A DNA stretch of 64,000 nucleotides from VAZQ01 sp963821505 (GCA_963821505.1 CAWGEH010000010.1:62001-126000); one strand, 5' to 3'. Counted from the stretch's first letter, positions 44,830-54,804 are shown. The notes: a model not told the origin generated them from the sequence alone. Made by a program: numbers and translations.

Positions 44830-45025
44830 TGCCGCAATGGTCATGAGCGCTGCGGGGAAGAAAACGTGAACGCGTCCGAGCGGGCATCCTACGGGACACT
44901 GCTACCGGCGTCCACGGGCGTCCAAGATACCTCGGTAAAATCAGCATTTGTTGTGCTTGAAGCGTTTTTACACGTCCACAGCCGTCCACTAGTATCCAGC
45001 CCCCAAAGGTGGGTAGGAGGGCGGG
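44830..45025. other. Region before the integrase
   Basis: About 200 bases. It contains two short related blocks, GGCGTCCACGGGCGTCC and CACGTCCACAGCCGTCCAC, which could be integrase arm sites. No tRNA gene was seen here. The attachment site cannot be fixed because the other end of the element is lost. Confidence 0.35.
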
Positions 45026-46258
45026 ATGGCAATTCTCCACCGACTCGGTCAGACGGATCTCAGACGCACCAAGCCGGGCATGTATGGCGACGGCGGCGGC
45101 CTGTGGCTGCAGATCACCAAGGGCGCCGCCGGTCACGCGAATCGATCTTGGATTTTCCGGTATGGCCGCAACGGCAGACGGCGCGAGATGGGGCTAGGCC
45201 CCACCTACATTGTCGGCCTGAGGGATGCGCGCGAGAAGGCGGCGGCGCTTCGCAAGCTCGTCCACGAAGGCGTCGATCCGATAGATCGCCGGGCAACCGA
45301 GCGACTGGCCAAGGTAACCGCCGCCGCCAAGACCGTGACCTTTGACGAATGCGCCGCTGCCTACGCCAAGGCGCACGGCCCAAAGTGGACCGCCAAGCAT
45401 GCCATGCAATGGGGCGTCTCGCTGGCAAAGCACGCGAGCCAGGTATTCGGCAGCCTGCCCGTGCAGGCGGTAGATACCGCACTGGTTATCAAGGCGCTGG
45501 AAAAGATCTGGCACAGCCGGCCGGAGACGGCGTCGCGCACACGCCAGCGCATCGAGGCGGTGCTCGATTGGGCCACAGTGCGCGGCTATCGCACTGGCGA
45601 AAACCCGGCACGCTGGAACGGCTACTTGCAAAAACTCTTGCCGTCACGACGCGAACTATTGCCGACCGAACATTTCGCGGCGCTGCCCTATCGCAACGTG
45701 CCCGGCCTGATGGCGACGCTGCGGGAGCACAGCGGAGTCAGGGAGCGGGCGCTCGAATTTCTGATATTGACGGCGGCCCGCAGCGCGGAGGCGCGCGGGG
45801 CGCGGTGGGAGGAATTCGACACCACCGCCAAGATCTGGACCGCCCCCGCGAGCCGCACGAAATCCGGCAAGCCGCATAGGGTGCCGTTATCGCCGCGAGC
45901 GCTTGCCATTATCGAAGAGATGCGACTGGTAAGACGGAACGAGTACGTGTTCCCCGGAACGCACCGTGAATCGCTAACCGAACACCCGATGCGAGGCTTG
46001 CTCAAGCGTTGGGGCTTCACGACCACGGTTCACGGCTTCAGAAGCTCGTTCCGCGATTGGTGCCGCGAGCAGACCGGCTATCCGCGCGAGGCTGCCGAAC
46101 AAGCCTTAGCGCACACAGTCGGCGATCAAACAGAAAGAGCGTACGCGCGCGGCGACATGCTTGAGCAACGCCGCCGACTAATGACTGCATGGGCAGAATA
46201 TTGCAGCAGGCCTGCCGGCAAGGGGGCAACCGTAACGGCGTTGCAACCCCATGCGTGA
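45026..46258 (+). CDS. Tyrosine recombinase/integrase (P4 type)
   Basis: 410 residues. The N-terminal arm-binding domain (GMYGDGGGLWLQITK; WIFRYGRNGRRREMGLG) is of the DUF4102 type found in P4-like integrases. The catalytic core shows the first Arg in TAARSAEARG, HxxR in HGFRSSFRDW, and the nucleophile Tyr in ERAYARGD. It should catalyse integration and excision of its element. The frame is intact. The next gene starts inside its last codons. Confidence 0.9.
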   Translation: MAILHRLGQTDLRRTKPGMYGDGGGLWLQITKGAAGHANRSWIFRYGRNGRRREMGLGPTYIVGLRDAREKAAALRKLVHEGVDPIDRRATERLAKVTAAAKTVTFDECAAAYAKAHGPKWTAKHAMQWGVSLAKHASQVFGSLPVQAVDTALVIKALEKIWHSRPETASRTRQRIEAVLDWATVRGYRTGENPARWNGYLQKLLPSRRELLPTEHFAALPYRNVPGLMATLREHSGVRERALEFLILTAARSAEARGARWEEFDTTAKIWTAPASRTKSGKPHRVPLSPRALAIIEEMRLVRRNEYVFPGTHRESLTEHPMRGLLKRWGFTTTVHGFRSSFRDWCREQTGYPREAAEQALAHTVGDQTERAYARGDMLEQRRRLMTAWAEYCSRPAGKGATVTALQPHA

Positions 46259-46751
46259 ATTGAGTTTCCCCCCGTGGTTTCCCGCGTTCATCAAGGCCGA
46301 TGCGCATCACCTCCACACGAGGGCAATCGCGACGGGCCCTGCGTGGAAGGTTGCCATGATCGAGCGCCTTGTCGGTGATGACCGAATGAAGCTCGTTTGG
46401 GCCGAGTTATTCCAACGACAAAGAGACGAGAAGTACCAGAAGACAAATCGCTTCGAGCACAGCGCAACTCTTGCCCCCCAGGTAGATTCAGTCACGGCCC
46501 AGGAAACCGCCCTCCGGTTAATGTTCGTGGAGACGATAATGGCGGCTAATTACACCTTCAAGCTTTCGGATAAATCCGTACGTGACACGGTGTCAGAGAT
46601 CGCCGATTGCATGCGCGCGCACTTCGGATCGGTAAAATTAAGTTTGACCGCCATCCTCGCCAGCGTCGCTCTCGAACGCAATATCACCGACTCAAAGGTC
46701 CGCGAGTGGACACGGCCTAAGAGACCTAAGAGAACTCGACCCCTGGGGTAA
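46251..46751 (+). CDS. Hypothetical element protein
   Basis: 166 residues, start overlapping the integrase stop by eight bases. It has no signal or span; the N-terminus MRELSFPPWFPAFIK and central RLVGDDRMKLVWAELFQRQ look folded and helical, and the C-terminus is basic. I recognise no domain. Coupling with the integrase suggests a role in the element's maintenance. Confidence 0.55.
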   Translation: MRELSFPPWFPAFIKADAHHLHTRAIATGPAWKVAMIERLVGDDRMKLVWAELFQRQRDEKYQKTNRFEHSATLAPQVDSVTAQETALRLMFVETIMAANYTFKLSDKSVRDTVSEIADCMRAHFGSVKLSLTAILASVALERNITDSKVREWTRPKRPKRTRPLG

Positions 46752-46839
46752 GTCGCGCCTTTTGGCCGAAAAACCCCATATATCAAAAACCTTCACGGCC
46801 GGTGTAGCGATTCTCCCGTGGATACACGGAGAGAGTCGC

Positions 46840-47067
46840 ATGTCCATTGACGAGCATCGCCCCCGGTTCGGGAAAATTCCCTTCGCGGCACAATATAGCG
46901 GAATCTCGCGCGCCCGATTGTATCACTGGGCGGCAGCGCATCCCGGTCTCTTTATTAAGAACGGGCGCGCAACGCTTTGCGATCTGAGGGTTCTCGATAG
47001 CCTCTTGGACGCCTTGCCGCCCGCTGAAATCAAAGCGTCCCCGCCGCGCAAGCCGAGCGCCGCCTGA
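46840..47067 (+). CDS. Small helix-turn-helix, excisionase-like protein
   Basis: 75 residues from the ATG at 46840, preceded by GGAGAGAG. The central part (FAAQYSGISRARLYHWAAAH) has the helix-turn-helix look of excisionase or AlpA-type DNA-binding proteins, and GLFIKNGRATLCDLRVLD would form a wing. Just downstream is a hairpin. Position after an integrase supports excision control. Confidence 0.6.
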   Translation: MSIDEHRPRFGKIPFAAQYSGISRARLYHWAAAHPGLFIKNGRATLCDLRVLDSLLDALPPAEIKASPPRKPSAA

Positions 47068-47095
47068 ATGCGCGCCCCCTTCAACTCAAAAGAAA

Positions 47096-47127
47096 GCCCC
47101 GGCAGCGGTGCGACCCGCGCCGGGGGC
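47096..47127 (+). terminator. Hairpin after the excisionase-like gene
   Basis: Arms GCCCCGGC and GCCGGGGGC with a 15-base loop, starting 28 bases past the stop. Fits an attenuator or terminator; no U-run. Confidence 0.4.
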
Positions 47128-47155
47128 AATCCACTTTCATGGTCTGGGTGGACCA

Positions 47156-47411
47156 ATGGCCAATTTAAACAAATCTCCGCCGTTTCGCAATAGATTGCCG
47201 CAGCGCCGCGTTGCCGAAGTCTTTTTGCAAAACCATAAGCCCGGTTCTCAATCCGACGCGAACGCCAGAGATGCGCGGTTGCCGCAAGCCTGGCACTCGA
47301 ATTCGGCTGTCCGCTCGAAACCCTGAAGCGCGCGCTGTTACGTGATCCGCGCGGCCGGCCCTCAACCCGTTGGGCGCGGCGCTCGATGCGATTACGGAGC
47401 GCTGGTCATGA
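47156..47411 (+). pseudogene. TSCPD-domain-like small protein gene, decayed
   Basis: The opening MANLNKSPPFRNRLPQRR leads into AEVFLQNHKPGSQSDANARD, then a frame change to AVAASLALEFGCPLETLKRA, then another change to PLGAALDAITERWS before a TGA at 47411. These pieces follow the order of the TSCPD domain found at ribonucleotide reductase C-termini and in phage-encoded stand-alone forms, with the middle part missing. At least two frame breaks make it a pseudogene. Its final TGA overlaps the next ATG, so the original gene was in a coupled chain. Confidence 0.6.
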
Positions 47412-47572
47412 TTGCGCCCGTCACGATTGCCTCGACCGGCTGTTGCCCCGCCGAATGGCGGCAATGGTGGGCAATCGAATCGCGTCGCTGCGATTCCGAT
47501 TGGCAATCGCTGCTCAAGCAGCATTTCCGGGTCTTCCAACAACTCCGTCAAAGTCGGGGATTTTCGTCATGA
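47408..47572 (+). CDS. Small hypothetical element protein, 54 residues
   Basis: Begins MIAPVTIASTGCCPAEWRQ and is tryptophan-rich (WRQWWAIESRR). ATGA overlaps link it to the previous and the following frames. No domain recognised. Confidence 0.5.
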   Translation: MIAPVTIASTGCCPAEWRQWWAIESRRCDSDWQSLLKQHFRVFQQLRQSRGFSS

Positions 47573-47907
47573 TTTGCCCCGCTTGCGACCGCGATCCGTG
47601 TCCGAATCCGACTTTCTGCGCCGCTTGCCGCAAGGCCGATGCCGAGCAGGCCAGGAAACCAAAGGACGCGAACATTCTTCGGCTGCGGCGCTTGATGGAG
47701 TCGAGTGTCACGCTCGAACAAGCCCATTTCGAGATCAACGGTAACCGACCAACTCCTCAAGTGACCATCGAGGCCGTTGTGTTGAGCGTGCGCGAGCGCG
47801 GCATCGAGGCGCTTAAGGAACCCGCCAACATTGAGCGGCTATCGCGCTGCGATAAAGCGGCAAAGCTAGAGATCGAACAACGCATTGCGAAACTCAGGAA
47901 GGATTAG
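47569..47907 (+). CDS. Zinc-ribbon-like element protein
   Basis: 112 residues, starting MICPACDRDPCPNPTFCAAC, which supplies four to five cysteines for a zinc ribbon. The rest is helical and charged (RRLMESSVTLEQAHFEING). The ATG overlaps the previous stop. Unknown function; a nucleic-acid binding or partner role is possible. Confidence 0.6.
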   Translation: MICPACDRDPCPNPTFCAACRKADAEQARKPKDANILRLRRLMESSVTLEQAHFEINGNRPTPQVTIEAVVLSVRERGIEALKEPANIERLSRCDKAAKLEIEQRIAKLRKD

Positions 47908-47911
47908 GACG

Positions 47912-49624
47912 GTGGCAAAGAAACTTCTGAAGTTTCGCAAGAAAGGTAATGGCGAAAACGCCGAACAGTTCGCCGATAGGATGAGCGCGCAATTCAGCCC
48001 CCAGGTTGAGCCCAAGGAATTATTTGAACGGGTCGAGTCATTCCTTGGTCGATTCATCATCTATCCCAGCGAGCACGCCAAAGTCGCTCATACGCTTTGG
48101 ATTGGACACGCACACTTAATGGAGAGCTGGGAATCGACGCCCCGTATTGCTTTCCTGTCTCCCGAGCCCGCTTCGGGAAAAACCCGAGCGCTAGAGATCA
48201 GCGAACTGCTCGCGCCGAATCCCATCGAGGCCATCAACGTCAGCGTTGCATATCTCTTCAGAAAGGTTGGTGGAGAGGACGGCCCGCCGACCATCCTGTT
48301 CGACGAGATCGATACGGTCTTCGGGCCGAAGGCAAAAGAGAACGAGGAAATCCGCGGGCTACTCAATGCCGGTCACCGCAAAGGTGCTGTTGCTGGGCGC
48401 TGTGTGGTCAAAGGCAAGACCGTCGAGACCGAAGAGATGCCGGCCTATTGCGCGGTGGCCTTGGCGGGCCTCGGTTGGCTTCCCGACACAATCCTGTCCC
48501 GGTCAATCATCGTCCGCATGCGTAGACGCAAGCCGGGCGAACGAGTTGAACCTTTCCGCCGCCGCGATCACACCCCTGGCGGGCATGCCCTGCGGGCCAG
48601 ACTGTCAAAGTGGGCTGCCGAGGTGGCCGATGAGATGGCAAAGGCTAGACCACAAATGCCGGAAGGGGTTGAGGACAGGGATGCAGATATCTGGGAGCCC
48701 CTACTCGCCATTGCCGACTCCGGTTCGCGCATGCACGTCGTAACGATGCTGTCGCCGAAGTACGAAGCCATGTTGGGCGTGCGCGGCGGCAAGGACTGGG
48801 GCACCAACGAAGCCGGGATGAAGCAGATGGACGACAACATTGGCCTCGTCCTCAAAAAGCTCGACGACATGGGACAGACCAACAACACCATCATCGTCTT
48901 CACCACCGACAACGGTGCCGAGGCGCTCACCTTCCCCGACGGCGGCGTCACCCCGTTCCGAGGTCAGAAAGGCGAGGCTTGGGAAGGCGGCTACCGCGCG
49001 CCGATGGTCATCCGCTGGCCGGGCGTCATCAGGCCGGGCACTGTGCATGACCAACTGTTCGCGTCGCTCGACTGGGTGCCCACCTTCGTCGACATCGCCG
49101 GCGGGCCCAAGGGCGATGGGTTGAAAAAGCAGATCGAGGCCGGCCAATACCCCGGCATCGTCAAGACCACGCTCGACGGCGTCAACCAGCGCGACTTCCT
49201 GGAAGGCAAGTCGGAAAAGTCGGCGCGCGACTTCTTCTTCTACTATTCAGGATCGACGCTGTCAGCGATGCGCTACAAGAACTGGAAGATGTATTGGGTG
49301 ATGGCGCAACCCGGAGCGCAGGGCTGGCTCATGGGGCTCGCCCATTACAACTTCACCTTGATCCAGAACATCAAGCGCGACCCCTTCGAGCAGGCGGTCG
49401 CCCAGGATCAAAAGACGGCGATGGGCTTCGGCGCTTCGCTTGGTGCGCCGATGACCGCAATGCAATACGACTTCAACATCATTCCCCTCGGCCAACAGAT
49501 GGCACTGATGTTCCTGCAGACCTACAAGGACTTCCCACCGCTGCAGCTCGCGGCGGACTACAACCTCGATCAGGTCATGGCGCAAATTCGGGCGTCCGCG
49601 ACGACAAGTCACGCGGGCGAATAG
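47912..49624 (+). CDS. Chimera: DUF3631 ATPase N-terminus fused to arylsulfatase C-terminus
   Basis: 570 residues from the GTG at 47912. Residues 1-270 are a DUF3631-type phage/element ATPase (SPEPASGKTRAL as P-loop, PTILFDEIDTVFG as Walker B, WEPLLAIADS at its end). Residues 272-570 are the C-terminal two thirds of an arylsulfatase (TMLSPKYEAMLG, VFTTDNGAEALTFPDGG, FRGQKGEAWEGGYRAPMV, FYYSG). The sulfatase lacks its N-terminal Cys/Ser-x-Pro-x-Arg site where formylglycine forms, so it cannot be active, and the ATPase lacks its end. The junction is in frame near 48722, which points to a deletion joining the two genes. Confidence 0.85.
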   Translation: MAKKLLKFRKKGNGENAEQFADRMSAQFSPQVEPKELFERVESFLGRFIIYPSEHAKVAHTLWIGHAHLMESWESTPRIAFLSPEPASGKTRALEISELLAPNPIEAINVSVAYLFRKVGGEDGPPTILFDEIDTVFGPKAKENEEIRGLLNAGHRKGAVAGRCVVKGKTVETEEMPAYCAVALAGLGWLPDTILSRSIIVRMRRRKPGERVEPFRRRDHTPGGHALRARLSKWAAEVADEMAKARPQMPEGVEDRDADIWEPLLAIADSGSRMHVVTMLSPKYEAMLGVRGGKDWGTNEAGMKQMDDNIGLVLKKLDDMGQTNNTIIVFTTDNGAEALTFPDGGVTPFRGQKGEAWEGGYRAPMVIRWPGVIRPGTVHDQLFASLDWVPTFVDIAGGPKGDGLKKQIEAGQYPGIVKTTLDGVNQRDFLEGKSEKSARDFFFYYSGSTLSAMRYKNWKMYWVMAQPGAQGWLMGLAHYNFTLIQNIKRDPFEQAVAQDQKTAMGFGASLGAPMTAMQYDFNIIPLGQQMALMFLQTYKDFPPLQLAADYNLDQVMAQIRASATTSHAGE

Positions 49625-50141
49625 CGTTGTGAGACGAGCGCGACAGTCTGCGGGCGTCCCATGTTGGGGCGTCCGCTAATATCGAAAGCGATTGCTCCGA
49701 ATTCGGGTCGCCGACTTCCGCTGTTGGCACATAGCTACCCCGGACGAATGCGACGGCACGTCCGCAGTTGGCGAAAGCCGACACCGCATTCCAGGCGCAT
49801 CCGACTGAACCTTGCTTAGTTTCCAAGCAACGCCTTCTCCGCCATCGCAAGCTCGGCGCCGTCATCGCCGCGCGGTGTTCCAAAGATGTGTTTTACAATT
49901 GGCCGGGTCGATGCGCGGAAATACGGGCCTTCTCGGGTTCGCGCTGGAAAACGCATGTGCCTGAACGGGCGATGAAAATCCTCGAAATTCGCAATTGTTC
50001 TAAATCGAGGTTGGCCCCGCTGCCGACCCACTCCTATGCGGCCAGCCATACGATAGCACGCGATACCGCAGGAGGCCGCTGCACTCCGGGATTTCGACGA
50101 AGCTCGTGCCCGCTTCGAGTTAATCGCATCGCGATCGCTAA
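49625..50141. other. Intergenic stretch after the chimeric gene
   Basis: About 520 bases. Open frames on both strands look non-coding. It contains ATTGTTCTAAATCGAGG at 49994-50010, also present at 54648-54664. Otherwise nothing. Confidence 0.45.
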
Positions 50142-53100
50142 TCAAGCATGTTTCAACCTTGCCTTGGCTCTGACCAGATCCGCGGTGTCAAAACCCTCGC
50201 TAAAAGATCCGTAAATCTCGCCAAGTTGGGAGCGGTACTTGTCGGCGTTTTGTCTAAGCTCGTACAGGTCATAAATACTCACGCAAAGTTTAAGCTCGAG
50301 GGATTTGGCTTTCTGTTCGCGGGCGACCCCAAGGCCCTTATACAAATAACGCTCCGCCTGGTTCAGATCTTGCCGTGATCGCAGATATGCTTCTCCGAGC
50401 AAACGATATATTTCAGCTGCGTAAAAGCGTTCTGTGTTCTCTTTTTCGAGCCTTAATTGCGCCTCTTCCAAAAAACCGAGCGCTTGCTCATAACGTTCAT
50501 TCTTTATGCATGCATCCGCCAGCAACCCTAGAGTATACGACTCAAGCAACAATGCGTCGGTTGCACGTTCTTTTTCTAAACCTTCATGGATCTCGGCAAT
50601 ACCTTTCTCAAACTCGCCTTGCTGAGCACTTGCCCATCCGCGCAAAATCAGAGCCATGGCCAGATAGTGCACAAACTCATGCTCTTCACAGAGTGCGACT
50701 GCCGCGTTAGCCTGGCGTGCGACAACCGCCGCCTCACCGCGAAACTGATTTACCCGGAGGGTTATCGTTTGTGCCATTGCCCTGCTGAACGGATGTTGGG
50801 ATGCATCTGCATAACGGCGCGCCTCAGCGCAAATCCGCAATGCCTGATCGGGATAGCCGAGCAGCCACAGGGCCATGCCGTCGTATAACCTTACATGAAC
50901 TCGCGGGTCTTGCGCTGAGAGGTCAAGATACGCAGCGGCGTTGCTGTCTTCACAGATGCTAATGCTGCGTTCTAGGGCCGCGTGGGCATCGGCAGGTTTC
51001 CCCCGTGCGAATAAGGTAAACCCTAGAGCTTGATAGGCGAGAACCTTGGAGACGGAGTCGTCTACGTTCTCAGCTGCATTCAGCAAATGTTCGGCAAGGG
51101 CTTGAGCTTCACCAAGCGATGCACGAAGGAAATTCCAGGTCCACAAGCCAAACACTGCAGGCAAGGTATGTTCGTCAAACCCGCTTTCTTTGCATAGCTG
51201 GAGTGCTCGCGTATACGCATGCTTCACGCTGTCAACACTCCAGCCCTTAGTCGATCGGAGGGAGTGGGCGAGCGACGTTTGAAGCAGCAACTCCGACTTG
51301 TTGCGTAGAATTGGATCGCCGATATTGGGAAGGAGCTCCAAACCACGAGCAAGGTGGCTTAGTGCCTCGGCATCGGCCGAGCTTCGGGCTGCGTGCTGTC
51401 CAGCCTTGAGCCAGTAATCTACGGCGGGTTCAACAAGGCCGGCTTCCGTGAAGTGGTGTGCGACGATTTCCGGCTGACTCGCCATGATGTCGGCAAACCT
51501 CTCCTCGAGTATGCGCGCAATCTGGCCGTGCAATTGCTGCCGCCGGCTCTTGAGCAGGCTCTCATACGCCGCATCCCGCACCAGCGCATGCTTGAAGCTG
51601 TAGACCGCTTCCGGCGGCTCGCCACGACGGAACACGAGCCCGGACTGCTCGAGTTGGGCGAGTGCATGCTTTAATGCAGTCTCGTCGCGTCCAACCAACA
51701 CGCGCAGCAGGGAATAGGAGAACTCGCGCCCGATGGCGGCACCGATTTGGCTGATCTCCCTCACCGGTGCCAGGCGGTCGAGCCGTGACATCAAAGAGTT
51801 CTTGCAGCGTGGCCGGGATGGCGAGCGGCGGCAGGGGCCCGCGAAGCCGATAGCCCTCGGCGTCGTCGACGAGGATGCCCGCCTCCAATACCGTCTTGGT
51901 GAGTTCCTCGACGAACAGCGGGTTTCCGTCGGTCTTGGCGACGATCTGTTTCATCACTTCAGCGGGCAGCACGCGGCCGCCGGTCACCCGCGCGACCATT
52001 CTCTCAACGTCGTTGCGGTCAAGGCGACCGAGCGTCAAGGTGCCGACATTGGGGAGACCAACCCAGGGCGGCTCGAACTCCGGCCGGAAGGTCAGCAGCG
52101 CAAGGACTGGCAGTTGGCGCATGCGCTCGACCGTCAGATCGAGTAGCTCCAGGGAAGTCGCATCCGCCCAGTGCGCGTCCTCGAACACGAGCAGGATCGG
52201 TTGCCGGCGGGCGAGACCCTCGAATTGATCGAGCAGTGCCGCCAACGTCCGGCGGCGCTGCTGCGTGGGGCTGAGCGCCAACGGCGGATACCGCTCGCCG
52301 AACGGGATCGACAGCAGCGCAGCAAAAAGCGGCGCAACAGCTTGCACCCGCGATCCGCCCATCGCAAGGAGCGCTTCCAGTTTATCAAGGCGTTGCTCGC
52401 ACGTATCGTCTGCCTTGAACCCCGCCGCCCGCTCTAGCTGGGTAATGAATGGATGGAGCGCGCTGTTGGTGTGGTAGGGCGAGCCTTGATAACGCAAGCG
52501 CGTGTGCGGCTCGCCAGCGATGCGCTCGGCGAGAGCTGCTGCAAGGCGGGACTTGCCGATCCCCGGCTCGCCCGAGATCAGCACAATCTGCCCTTCGCCC
52601 CTCCAGGCGAGGCGTTGGCGTCCCAGCAGAAAATTGAGTTCTTCCTCGCGGCCGATGAGATCGGTCAGACCCGCCGCGCGAACTGCCTCGAAGCGGCTCT
52701 CGGAAGTCGAGATACCCCCGACCGCCCACGCCGCAACCGGCTCGGCAATACCCTTAACCTCGTGCCGGCCGAGATCGCGCAGACGGAAGAGATCGCCGAG
52801 GAGCCGGCGCGTGGAGGCGGCGACGACGATCGTCCCGGGCTCGGCCAATGCCTGAAGGCGGGCTGCAAGGTTCGGCGTGTCCCCGACCACATCATACTCA
52901 TGCAACGCACCCTTGCCGCTGCGGTCGCCAACCACCACCAAGCCGGTCGCGATGCCAATGCGCACCGCGAGCGGTTCCTTGGCGCGCGTCTCGAGCCGCC
53001 CAACGGCGGCAATGATATCGAGCCCCACCCGCACCGTTCGCTCGGCATCGTCTTCGTGCGCGCGGGGATAGCCGAAATAGGCCAATATCCCGTCGCCTCG

Positions 53101-53490
53101 GAAGTCGGCCAGGAAACCGTCATAAGCTAAAGTGATACGGGCGCAGGCGGCGTGAAAGGCATCCATCACAGCGCCCATGTCCTCGGGATCGAGCCGGGCC
53201 GATAGGGCAGTCGAGCCAACCAGATCGCAGATCATCACCGTCAGGTGGCGTCGCTCGGCCTCGTCCCGCGGCACCCGTTCGGTTGCTGCTTCCGCCGGGG
53301 CGAGAGCGCCGCCATCGAGTTCCGCGATGGCGCGCAGCATCTTGCGGCGATGCCCCAGCGGGACGCCGAGGTCTTTGAGGTCCTGCTCCGTCAAATCGCG
53401 CACGACGGAGAGGTCAATGGCGTTCTCGGCGAAGCGCTGGGCGTACTCTCCAAGTCCGAGCGATGCTAGCCACTCGGCAATGCCTTTCAT
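50142..53490 (-). pseudogene. Adenylate/guanylate cyclase - ATPase - TPR regulator, frameshifted
   Basis: Restored it is about 1115 residues: a SAM-like domain (LASLGLGEYAQRFAENAID), a class III nucleotidyl cyclase domain with metal aspartates in ICDLVGST and FRGDGILAYFG, an AAA-type ATPase with GEPGIGKSR, and a long helical TPR-like region (AQQGEFEKGIAEIHEGLEKE onward). The frame is broken at 51799-51800: an extra A in the coding strand separates ATLQ from DSLMSRLDRLAP. Such proteins sense signals through the ATPase/TPR part and make cAMP or cGMP. The start (53490, alternatives 53502 and 53544) is uncertain because the gene begins inside a leftover leader sequence. Confidence 0.82.
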
Positions 53491-53590
53491 GCCATTTTCC
53501 ATCGACCTGCGGGCCATTGTTGCGCCCCCGCCGCCAGTGGCCACGCCGCCGCGCCGCCGAGCAGCGTGATGAACTCGCGACGTTTCATTC
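53486..53590 (-). pseudogene. Leader-only remnant of an ABC_sub_bind-type gene
   Basis: Open frame of 34 residues starting MKRREFITLLGGAAAWPLAA, a typical Tat leader of ABC_sub_bind proteins, followed within ten codons by a stop. Its ATG overlaps the TGA of the upstream receptor gene. The cyclase frame starts within it in another frame. It appears to be a second receptor gene cut off after its signal peptide. Confidence 0.65.
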
Positions 53591-54568
53591 GATCACCTCG
53601 TCGTTGCGGGCGAGCAGCGAGGCGGGAACGTCGATGCCAAGCGCCTTGGCGGTCTTGAGGTTGATGACGAGCTCGAATTTCCCCGACTGCTGAACCGGCA
53701 ATTCCGCGGGGTTGGCGCCCGTCAGAACAATGCCGGTGTAGACGCCAACCTGCCGGTACATCTCGGGAATGCTGGCCCCGTAGCTCATAAGCAGGCCGGC
53801 TTCGACCATCTCGCGCCTATGGCCACTCGCGGCGATGCGATGAACCGTCGCCAAAGCGGCGATCTGCGATCTACTAGCGGAGAAGAAGGCGTTGCCCGCG
53901 ATGAAAAGTCCACCAATTCGTTCGCGCGAAATCGCACCGAAGGCTGCATCGATCTGGACAGGTGTGCTGGCATTGAAGAGGAACGTTCGCACCCCGAGCG
54001 CGGGAGCGGCTTGCTCTAGCTCCTTTGAAGCGGCAGCCATGGAGGTAGCATTGGTGGGGTTCAACAGCACAGCGAAACGCGTCGCGCGGGGCAGAAGATC
54101 GTGCATCAGGCCGAGCCGCTTGGCGTTAAGCCCGTCTCCCACAAAACAGATCCCGGTCGCGTTACCACCCGGCCGCGCGAGACTCGCAACGAGCCCGAGC
54201 TCTAGTGGGTCCGATGTCACGCCAAATACGATCGGGATGCTTGCCGTTACAGCTTTGGAGACGATTGAGACGTTGTCGCCCGGCGTGGAAATGACAGCCA
54301 CGCCGCGACGGACGAGGTCGGCAAGCAGCGCGGGCGCCCGCTCGTAATGGCCGCCCAGCCAGTGGTACTCCACCGCAACATTCTGGCCTTCGATGTAGCC
54401 GGCTTCGCTCAGTCCCTTACGAAATGCAGCATCACGGCTGTGCATAGCTATCCCGGAGCTGATGCAAGCCACAACCGGCATAGATGATTGTTGCGCGCGT
54501 GCGGCGACCGGCCACGCCCCCGCGCCGCCGAGCAGCGCAACGAACTCCCGCCGTCCCATGCCGGACAT
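53585..54568 (-). CDS. ABC_sub_bind-type (LppC-like) substrate-binding protein
   Basis: 327 residues from the ATG at 54568, which has GGGAGGGAG upstream. The leader GRREFVALLGGAGAWPVAARAQQ is a twin-arginine signal of this large rhizobial receptor family. The body contains FRKGLSEAGYIEGQNVAVE and VTSDPLELGLVASLARPGGN, and the end ALGIDVPASLLARNDEVIE is the family's usual C-terminus. No permease is adjacent; these receptors are usually orphans. Ligand unknown. Confidence 0.87.
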   Translation of the reverse strand: MSGMGRREFVALLGGAGAWPVAARAQQSSMPVVACISSGIAMHSRDAAFRKGLSEAGYIEGQNVAVEYHWLGGHYERAPALLADLVRRGVAVISTPGDNVSIVSKAVTASIPIVFGVTSDPLELGLVASLARPGGNATGICFVGDGLNAKRLGLMHDLLPRATRFAVLLNPTNATSMAAASKELEQAAPALGVRTFLFNASTPVQIDAAFGAISRERIGGLFIAGNAFFSASRSQIAALATVHRIAASGHRREMVEAGLLMSYGASIPEMYRQVGVYTGIVLTGANPAELPVQQSGKFELVINLKTAKALGIDVPASLLARNDEVIE

Positions 54569-54804
54569 GGCGGCTCCCTCCCTCCACGGATTATCGCACC
54601 ATGAGCCTGCCATCGGGGCAGCCGGTAGGTCCATGGGGCAGGCCTGAATTGTTCTAAATCGAGGCCTTCCGCCTGGTTTAGGAGCACGGGAACGGGCGTC
54701 CCGATTAACCAGACCCAAGAATACAGCGCCTTGGAAGCTCAATTGTAAACGCCTCTTAACCCACCTGAGAGAGCCTGCCGCCTTGCAACGAATGGAGGCT
54801 CCCG

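Larger units (their letters stand above)
45026..48721 (+). mobile_element. Left part of an integrative element, right part deleted
   Basis: Starts with a tyrosine integrase and runs through small genes to a truncated DUF3631 ATPase, where it is joined to an arylsulfatase gene. All genes are on the plus strand. From about 46.3 kb the sequence is visibly poorer in G and C than the flanks. No matching attachment repeats were found. Confidence 0.7.

Noticed and set aside
44830..45025. tRNA gene as integration site for the tyrosine integrase
   Set aside because: No cloverleaf or conserved T-loop could be seen; the integrase may use another target.
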